A program made the position numbers and the translations under genes. From Halomonas sp. (GTDB lineage Bacteria > Pseudomonadota > Gammaproteobacteria > Pseudomonadales > Oleiphilaceae), in the NCBI GenBank assembly GCA_007135745.1, contig SLIH01000464.1, positions 1 to 5,241 on the forward strand: DNA of 5,241 nt, in the 5' to 3' direction. The notes under the pieces are model-generated. The model was not told the origin of the DNA and made no database searches. It saw only the letters and a program-made list of their open reading frames with translations. Shown piece after piece: positions 1 through 5,241 of the stretch (position 1 is its first letter; each line of letters begins with the position of its first letter).

Positions 1-473
1 CCCGCCACCCGGGCCGGGATCGCATTCATCAGCACGGATGACGGATAGGCGGCCTTGCCACCCGGGACATAAATTCCCGCACGATCCACTGGCGTGACGC
101 GCTGTCCGAGACGGGTTCCATCTTTTTCCCGGTACTCCCAGGAATCCGGCAACTGCTTCTCGTGATAGCGACGAATCCGTGCTGCCGCCACTTCCAGTGC
201 TTCACGCTTCTCCCGGCCGATGGCCTTGAACGCCTGTTCCTGCCGTTCGGGGGAAACCTTCAGCTCCGCGACCGAGCCGGCGTCAATCCGGTCCAGCTTC
301 TGCGTATAGCGCAGCAGGGCTGCGTCGCCTTCGCGACGAACGGCGGCCAGAATTTCCCGAACGGTTTCCTGAACCTGGTGATCAACACTCTCTTCCCAGT
401 TCACCTTTGCGCGCAACAGCTTCTCAAAATCCGGCTGATCGCTGTGCAGCCGGCTGATGTTGAGTTCACTCAT
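1..473 (-). CDS. hisD: Histidinol dehydrogenase, N-terminal part (cut by the window edge)
   Basis: HisD is a cytoplasmic zinc enzyme that oxidises L-histidinol to L-histidine in two NAD-dependent steps, the end of histidine biosynthesis. The reading frame starts at ATG 473 and stays open for 157 codons to the left edge. Family proteins are about 430-440 residues, so roughly the first third is present. The clearest match is the stretch near residues 130-157, PVDRAGIYVPGG followed by AAYPSSVLMNAIPARVA, a hallmark HisD segment. The N-terminus (MSELNISRLHSDQPDFEKLL) is also typical. The zinc ligands and the catalytic Glu-His pair lie further on and cannot be checked. An AAAGG sequence at 487-483, 9 bases from the ATG, supports the start. 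It follows hisG by 39 bases and is probably cotranscribed with it. No frameshift is visible. Confidence 0.96.
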   Translation of the reverse strand, partial: MSELNISRLHSDQPDFEKLLRAKVNWEESVDHQVQETVREILAAVRREGDAALLRYTQKLDRIDAGSVAELKVSPERQEQAFKAIGREKREALEVAAARIRRYHEKQLPDSWEYREKDGTRLGQRVTPVDRAGIYVPGGKAAYPSSVLMNAIPARVA

Positions 474-512
474 GATCACTTACCTTTCTGTGTTCGCGCC
501 TCGGAGGCTCCC

Positions 513-1160
513 TCAGGCTTCTGCCAGTCTCTGCCTGACAGCTTCGCCCATCTGTTCAATCAGGGGCTGGATGCGCTCATGCTTCATCTTCATGGCGGCC
601 CGATTCACCACAAGCCGGGAGCTGATCCCTGCGATGATCTCCCGCGGCTCCAGGCCATTGGCACGCAAGGTGTTCCCGGTGTCGACAATATCCACAATCT
701 CATCCGCCAGCCCCAGCAGCGGTGCGAGCTCCATGGCCCCGTACAACTTGATGATATCCGCCTGCTGCCCCTCACTGGCGTAGTACTGCCTGGCCAACTG
801 GGTAAATTTTGTCGCAACCCGCACGCGCCCCTGAGGCCTGGGTTTGCCGGCGACACCCGCCGTCATCAACTTACAGCGGGCAATATGGAGATCGAGGGGT
901 TCATAGAGGCCATCCCCCCCATGCTCCATCAGCACGTCCTTGCCGGCCACACCAATGTCGGCACCGCCATACTGGACGTAAGTCGGCACATCCGTCGCCC
1001 GAATGATCAGAAGCCGCACATTGGCCGCCGTGGTCTCGAACACCAACTTTCGGGTCCGGGCCAGATCGTCCACCGGCTCAATACCCGCCGCCGCCAGCAG
1101 CGGCAGCGTTTCGTCCAGAATTCGGCCCTTGGACAGGGCAATGGTCAGTTGCTCCGACAT
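513..1160 (-). CDS. hisG: ATP phosphoribosyltransferase, short (HisZ-dependent) form
   Basis: HisG condenses ATP with PRPP to give phosphoribosyl-ATP, the first and committed step of histidine biosynthesis. The product is 215 residues. It opens with the characteristic ALSKGRIL (residues 8-15), has [26 protein letters not shown] (54-79), and carries the PRPP-binding segment [17 protein letters not shown] (154-170). It ends shortly after the catalytic domain, so the C-terminal ACT-like regulatory domain of the long, roughly 300-residue enteric form is absent. Short HisG proteins are known to work as a complex with HisZ, a catalytically dead histidyl-tRNA synthetase paralogue; no hisZ is in this window. 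The frame could be extended upstream to 1256, but that would overlap murA and the family start fits ATG 1160. The Shine-Dalgarno is weak: GGGA ends about 12 bases from the ATG. It lies 38 bases after murA. Confidence 0.97.
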   Translation of the reverse strand: MSEQLTIALSKGRILDETLPLLAAAGIEPVDDLARTRKLVFETTAANVRLLIIRATDVPTYVQYGGADIGVAGKDVLMEHGGDGLYEPLDLHIARCKLMTAGVAGKPRPQGRVRVATKFTQLARQYYASEGQQADIIKLYGAMELAPLLGLADEIVDIVDTGNTLRANGLEPREIIAGISSRLVVNRAAMKMKHERIQPLIEQMGEAVRQRLAEA

Positions 1161-1198
1161 GATTTGATAATTTCCCAATTCAGTGGCCGGACAGGGGG

Positions 1199-2515
<1,317 letters not shown>

Positions 2516-2528
2516 TCAGATATCCAGC

Positions 2529-2774
2529 TCAATGGCCGGACTGCTGCTCCCATTCCCGGGGAGTGAATGCTTTGATGGTGAGCGCGTGGATTGTGCCATC
2601 GGCAAGCAGATCATTGAGAATGCCGTAGATGGTCTGCTGCTTCCTTACGGGGCTCATGCCCTCAAACCGTTCGCCCACGGCAACCACCAGGAAGTGATTC
2701 CCGTCGCTCTTGACCTCAAGTTCACAATCAGGGAGTTCTTCGGCAAGTCGTTCCCGTACGTCTTCCGCCTGCAT
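2529..2774 (-). CDS. ibaG: BolA-family protein IbaG
   Basis: This 81-residue protein belongs to the BolA/IbaG family, small cytoplasmic proteins with a class II KH-like fold that pair with monothiol glutaredoxins (Grx4/GrxD) and share a [2Fe-2S] cluster. It resembles E. coli IbaG (YrbA, 84 residues) along its length: SDGNHFLVVAVGERFEGMSPVRKQQTIYG (residues 23-51) and IHALTIKAFTPREW (62-75). The conserved histidines His27 and His63 are present; His63 is the family's proposed cluster ligand. The ATG start is supported by AGGTG at 2784-2780, with 7 bases between AGG and the ATG. The position between the mla genes and murA is the usual one for ibaG rather than bolA, which separates the two paralogues. 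The role of IbaG in envelope or acid-stress physiology is known only in outline, so its exact function here is inferred. Confidence 0.93.
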   Translation of the reverse strand: MQAEDVRERLAEELPDCELEVKSDGNHFLVVAVGERFEGMSPVRKQQTIYGILNDLLADGTIHALTIKAFTPREWEQQSGH

Positions 2775-2816
2775 GCTGTCACCTGCTTTTCGGGAGTTTA
2801 CCGCGCACCGGACCTG

Positions 2817-2828
2817 CCGGCACGCCGG
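2817..2828 (-). repeat. Small GC-rich inverted repeat in the ibaG leader
   Basis: CCGGC and GCCGG flank a 2-base centre, so in RNA a 4-bp CCGG stem with a CGUG loop is possible. A third CCGG lies nearby at 2808-2811. The repeat sits 8-19 bases downstream of the candidate -10 hexamer, so it would fall at the very 5' end of an ibaG transcript. No T-run follows, so it is not an intrinsic terminator. Its function is unknown, and chance is possible in GC-rich DNA. Confidence 0.35.
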
Positions 2829-2835
2829 GAGCGAA

Positions 2836-2864
2836 ATTGTACCCTATTAGCATCATGCACTGAA
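2836..2864 (-). promoter_or_regulatory. Candidate sigma-70 promoter for ibaG-murA-hisGD
   Basis: On the minus strand TACAAT (2841-2836) matches 5 of 6 positions of the -10 consensus. The hexamer 17 bases upstream, TTCAGT (2864-2859), matches only 3 of 6 of TTGACA. The site lies in the 100-base gap between mlaB and ibaG, about 60 bases before the ibaG ATG. The rest of this gap holds the CCGG-rich repeat and the ibaG ribosome binding site. The -10 is good and the -35 poor, so activator help or mere chance are both possible. Confidence 0.35.
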
Positions 2865-2874
2865 ATGCGGCTGC

Positions 2875-3240
2875 TCAGTCCGTCTTTGAATCGTCAGAAG
2901 CGGGAAAAAAACCACCCAGACCGCTGACCGCAGCCATTGAGCGCAATCCCTCTGGCACACCCAGGAATTGCAGTTCCACACCCAGTGCGCGTGCATAACG
3001 GTGCCAGCTCAAAAGCAGCGCCAGCGGGACGCTGCCCGAGCCATCCACTGCAGAGAGGTCCAGGGTGCAACGCCCATTGGCTGCCTGGTTTTTCAGAATA
3101 CGATACCCCTGCTCGCGCAGCCTGAGGAGTTCCCGGCTATGGGGCACCCGGCCCTGGAGCCGGAACACCCCCTCACCCGCCTCCTCCAGGGAAGCGTCAT
3201 GACTCCGCTCAGGGCGCTGAGTCAACACGTCAGTCGTCAC
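2875..3240 (-). CDS. mlaB: MlaB-like STAS-domain protein, cytoplasmic subunit of the Mla ABC transporter
   Basis: MlaB is a small cytoplasmic STAS protein that binds the ATPase MlaF and stabilises the MlaFEDB complex. From GTG 3240 this product is 121 residues, longer than the 97 of E. coli MlaB. Similarity is weak overall: the recognisable core is CTLDLSAVDGSGSVPLALLLSWHRYA (residues 58-83), aligning with the E. coli IDLSRVSRVDTGGLALLL region, followed by a strand and helix (VELQFLGVPEGLRSMAAVSGL). The usual Asp-Thr-x-Gly STAS signature is replaced by Gly-Ser-Val-Pro, with Ser70 at the position of E. coli Thr52. The first 22 residues are a polar extension and the last 8 a polar tail. The identity rests strongly on position directly after mlaC. 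It overlaps mlaC by 11 bases, consistent with translational coupling. There is no in-frame ATG at the N-terminus; GTG 3243 and GTG 3228 are alternatives. Confidence 0.85.
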   Translation of the reverse strand: MTTDVLTQRPERSHDASLEEAGEGVFRLQGRVPHSRELLRLREQGYRILKNQAANGRCTLDLSAVDGSGSVPLALLLSWHRYARALGVELQFLGVPEGLRSMAAVSGLGGFFPASDDSKTD

Positions 3241-3898
3241 CACCTTCCTCGACAGCTTCTTCCAGACCTTCGAGATCAGCGACCTCTGCCGACCAGCTGT
3301 CGATCACCTTCTGGACGTCCCCCCGGTGCTCCTCCATCTCCTGGTTGAAGCGATCACGGAAGGCAAGGCCAATGTTGATGCCCTCGACAATAATATTTTC
3401 CATCTGCCAGTTACCATCGTCGGGGCGATACATGGAATACACCACGCCATAGCGACCACCACCCTCAGTGGTAACCGTCAGATTGACCGTGGCACGGCTC
3501 TCATCACGCGGATTGATCCGGGCACTGTCCACCTTGAGATCAAAATCACCCGTTTCGGTAAGCGCACCTCCATAGGCATCGTATAGGCTACGCCGGAACG
3601 CCTTGACGAACTCATCACGCTGTTCGGGCGAAGCCTGGCGGGCATACTGCCCCATGACCCGGGCGGCAATGCGGCGAAAAGCCACGAAGTCCTCAAGCGC
3701 TTCATTCATTTCAGCATAGAACTTCTCACGGTCTTCATTATAGATTCCACGTACTGACTCCAGCCGATCCACCAGCTTGAGGGTATTTTCCTTTACGTAC
3801 TCTTTCAGGGCTTCCTCGTTATTCACCGAAGCCAGCGCCTGAAGAGGCAGAAGTAGAAGGGCAAGTGCGAGAAACCACACCGATAAACGTGCGTACAT
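3230..3898 (-). CDS. mlaC: MlaC, periplasmic phospholipid-binding carrier
   Basis: MlaC shuttles phospholipid across the periplasm between the outer-membrane MlaA-porin complex and the inner-membrane MlaFEDB complex, keeping the outer leaflet free of misplaced phospholipid. The 222-residue product begins with a clear signal peptide: a hydrophobic run from about Leu5 to Leu22 and a likely signal peptidase I cut after ALA (Ala23/Ser24). The mature part has family features: FVAFRRIAARVMGQYARQASPEQRDEFVKAFRRSL (71-105), then a strand region ending with GNWQMENIIVEGINIGLAFRDRF (162-184). An upstream GTG at 3907 is in frame, but it lies inside the AAAGGTGG ribosome binding site of ATG 3898, so the ATG is chosen. 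The C-terminal 18 residues are strikingly acidic (9 Asp/Glu). A 107-base gap separates it from mlaD, and its 3' end overlaps mlaB. Confidence 0.94.
   Translation of the reverse strand: MYARLSVWFLALALLLLPLQALASVNNEEALKEYVKENTLKLVDRLESVRGIYNEDREKFYAEMNEALEDFVAFRRIAARVMGQYARQASPEQRDEFVKAFRRSLYDAYGGALTETGDFDLKVDSARINPRDESRATVNLTVTTEGGGRYGVVYSMYRPDDGNWQMENIIVEGINIGLAFRDRFNQEMEEHRGDVQKVIDSWSAEVADLEGLEEAVEEGGDD
3247..3250 (-). promoter_or_regulatory. Ribosome binding site deciding the mlaB start
   Basis: GAGG on the minus strand lies inside the 3' end of mlaC. Of three in-frame GTG codons, 3240 is 6 bases away, 3243 only 3 and 3228 is 18, so 3240 is preferred. Starting inside mlaC suggests that ribosomes ending mlaC help initiate mlaB. 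Confidence 0.5.
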
Positions 3899-3902
3899 GA
3901 AG

Positions 3903-3914
3903 GCCACCTTTGGC
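3903..3914 (-). promoter_or_regulatory. mlaC ribosome binding site within a possible small hairpin
   Basis: The minus strand carries AAAGG (3911-3907) with 8 bases before ATG 3898, a strong Shine-Dalgarno. It is flanked by GCCA (3914-3911) and TGGC (3906-3903), which could form a 4-bp stem with AAGG as the loop. Alternatively AAGG (3910-3907) could pair with CCTT (3903-3900) just before the ATG and hide the site. The site also decides the start, since the in-frame GTG 3907 lies within it. Confidence 0.45.
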
Positions 3915-3921
3915 TGTTGAT

Positions 3922-3951
3922 CTTATCCTGACAGTTCGATTCGTCTGTCGG
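3922..3951 (-). promoter_or_regulatory. Weak candidate promoter in the mlaD-mlaC gap
   Basis: GATAAG (3927-3922) and CCGACA (3951-3946) on the minus strand each match 4 of 6 consensus positions, with an 18-base spacer. They lie in the 107-base gap between mlaD and mlaC, about 24 bases before the mlaC ATG. Because matches of this quality are common by chance, this is only a pointer. Apart from this and the ribosome binding site, the gap shows nothing I recognise. Confidence 0.15.
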
Positions 3952-4005
3952 CCCAAGTCTATCGACAATTAGATGCGATGGGGAGTGTCCGGTATTAACA
4001 GGTTC

Positions 4006-4455
4006 TCACATTCCGGTGGCGAAGTTACTGATAAGCTGCTCAAGATTCATGGCGCTTTGAGTGTCATAGAAAAAGTCCCCGTCCGCCAGTGAGTCCAGAT
4101 CTCCGCCCAGGGAAATATCGATATACTGTTCGCCAAGCAGCCCGGAGGTGCGGATCACCGCCGTACTGTCCGCAGCAATCCGATCAACACTGGCATCAAT
4201 CTCCATCGCTACGATGGCACGGTAGGAATCCGGATCCAGCGTCACATCGCGAATCCGCCCCACCGTCACCCCGGACATGGAAACCCGCCCCCGTTGCCGC
4301 AGCGAACCCGCATCGTTGAACTCCGCATAGACGGTGTAGGTTTCACCCCGCTCCGCTGCGGTAAGCCCACTGACCTGCAACCCCAGAAAGATAAGAGCGG
4401 CAGCCGCAAGAGCAACAAAACCACCAACCAGAATCTCCACGCCCCGCTGATGCAT
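4006..4455 (-). CDS. mlaD: MlaD, MCE-domain lipid-binding subunit of the Mla transporter
   Basis: MlaD is anchored in the inner membrane and forms a hexameric MCE ring on the periplasmic side of MlaE, giving lipids a central channel to or from MlaC. The 149-residue product has a short cytoplasmic N-terminus, one membrane helix at about residues 8-28, and a single MCE domain from about 39 to 117 (YTVYAEFNDAGSLRQRGRVSMSGVTVGRI...). It carries the conserved TSGLLGEQY (103-111), whose Leu106-Leu107 correspond to the pore-lining leucines of E. coli MlaD. It ends soon after the C-terminal helix SAMNLEQLISNF, without the flexible extension of the 183-residue E. coli protein. Its ATG overlaps the mlaE stop as TGATG, and a GGAG site (4466-4463, 7 bases away) lies in the last mlaE codons, suggesting coupled translation. 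Confidence 0.97.
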   Translation of the reverse strand: MHQRGVEILVGGFVALAAAALIFLGLQVSGLTAAERGETYTVYAEFNDAGSLRQRGRVSMSGVTVGRIRDVTLDPDSYRAIVAMEIDASVDRIAADSTAVIRTSGLLGEQYIDISLGGDLDSLADGDFFYDTQSAMNLEQLISNFATGM

Positions 4456-5240
4456 CAGTAATCTCCGAACATGACCGCAGTCAATACAAAATCAAGCCCA
4501 AGAACTGCCAGTGACGAGTACACCACAGTCCGCGTTGTCGCCCGACTGATCCCCTCGGAAGTGGGAACCGCGTCAAACCCCTGATGGACAGCAATCCAGG
4601 CACATACCAGCCCAAAGACTATGGCTTTGATAATACCATTGAGTACATCCTCGCCGAAGTCGACCGCTGACTGCATATTATTCCAGAATGCGCCATCGTG
4701 AATACCGAGCCATTCCACACCAACCAGCATTCCTCCCCAGATTCCGACCATGGCGAAAATCATGGCAAGCAGAGGCAGGGCCACGAAGCTGCCCCAGAAC
4801 CTGGGCGAGGCGATTCGGCGTATCGGGTCCACTCCCATCATTTCCATGCTGGCCAGTTGCTCCGTGGTTTTCATAAGACCGATTTCGGCGGTCAGCGCGG
4901 AGCCGGCCCGACCCGCAAACAACAGAGCCGTCACCACCGGTGCCAGCTCACGCACCAGTGTCAGCGCCACCATCTGACCAACGGCGTCCTCGGAGCTGAA
5001 ATCCACCAGAATATTGTATCCCTGTAGCCCCAGCACCATACCGATAAACAGTGCTGACACGATGATGATGGGAAGAGACAGCACACCCACACTGAACAGC
5101 TGCCTTATAAACAGGGGAAATCCCTGTCGCGGCCTGGGAAGCAGTGTCAGCAGACGAAAAAGGAGCAGCCCGCTACGACCAAAAGCCGCCAGCCAGGATA
5201 GAGTGGCATGCCCCAGACGCTGCAATGGATTCAGGTTCAC
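4455..5240 (-). CDS. mlaE: MlaE, inner-membrane permease of the Mla phospholipid ABC transporter
   Basis: MlaE is the integral membrane subunit of MlaFEDB; a dimer sits between the MlaF ATPases and the MlaD ring and binds phospholipid. The 261-residue product closely matches the family length (E. coli 260) and shows MlaE landmarks: [30 protein letters not shown] (46-75), [49 protein letters not shown] (95-143, including the cytoplasmic segment that contacts the ATPase), a helix near 151-175, and the C-terminal [31 protein letters not shown]. It starts at GTG 5240. The N-terminus [16 protein letters not shown] lines up with the E. coli start, so GTG is probably genuine, but only one more base is visible upstream and the ribosome binding site cannot be seen. 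The ATPase gene mlaF is expected immediately upstream, outside the window. Confidence 0.97.
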   Translation of the reverse strand: MNLNPLQRLGHATLSWLAAFGRSGLLLFRLLTLLPRPRQGFPLFIRQLFSVGVLSLPIIIVSALFIGMVLGLQGYNILVDFSSEDAVGQMVALTLVRELAPVVTALLFAGRAGSALTAEIGLMKTTEQLASMEMMGVDPIRRIASPRFWGSFVALPLLAMIFAMVGIWGGMLVGVEWLGIHDGAFWNNMQSAVDFGEDVLNGIIKAIVFGLVCAWIAVHQGFDAVPTSEGISRATTRTVVYSSLAVLGLDFVLTAVMFGDY

Positions 5241-5241
5241 G

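Noticed and set aside
2817..2828. CCGG inverted repeat as an intrinsic terminator after mlaB
   Set aside because: The stem is short and no T-run follows on the minus strand.
3899..3907. GTG 3907 as the mlaC start
   Set aside because: This GTG is part of the AAAGGTGG ribosome binding site that serves ATG 3898, and it has no site of its own.

Overview
The window is a compact stretch of bacterial chromosome in which every gene I can support lies on the minus strand. The gene content and order (mlaE-mlaD-mlaC-mlaB-ibaG-murA-hisG-hisD), the moderately high GC content and the short form of HisG point to a gammaproteobacterium. A Pseudomonas, Marinobacter or Halomonas-like lineage is likelier than an enteric one, because the cluster runs on into hisG and hisD. 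The genus cannot be fixed from this sequence alone.

In transcription order (right to left): mlaE (5240-4455, complete if its GTG is the true start), mlaD (4455-4006), a 107-base gap, mlaC (3898-3230) and mlaB (3240-2875). These encode four of the parts of the Mla phospholipid transport system: inner-membrane permease, MCE ring protein, periplasmic lipid carrier and cytoplasmic STAS subunit. The ATPase gene mlaF is expected just beyond the right edge. After a 100-base gap that holds the best promoter candidate in the window come ibaG (2774-2529, BolA family), murA (2461-1199, first committed step of peptidoglycan synthesis), hisG (1160-513, short ATP phosphoribosyltransferase) and the first 157 codons of hisD (473 to the left edge).

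The layout joins an envelope module (outer-membrane lipid asymmetry, an iron-sulfur/redox-linked BolA protein, peptidoglycan precursor synthesis) to the start of a histidine biosynthesis block. Junctions are tight: a 1-base TGATG overlap (mlaE/mlaD), an 11-base overlap (mlaC/mlaB) and gaps of 38-107 bases elsewhere, none with a convincing intrinsic terminator. Start codons needed refinement in several genes: mlaC is best started at an internal ATG, while mlaB and murA are best started at GTG codons set by Shine-Dalgarno spacing.

I found no mobile element, CRISPR array, RNA gene or unknown system. This is a conserved housekeeping region. The points worth a second look are small: a divergent STAS signature in MlaB, an acidic MlaC tail, local RNA structure around the mlaC ribosome binding site, and two gaps that may carry internal promoters.
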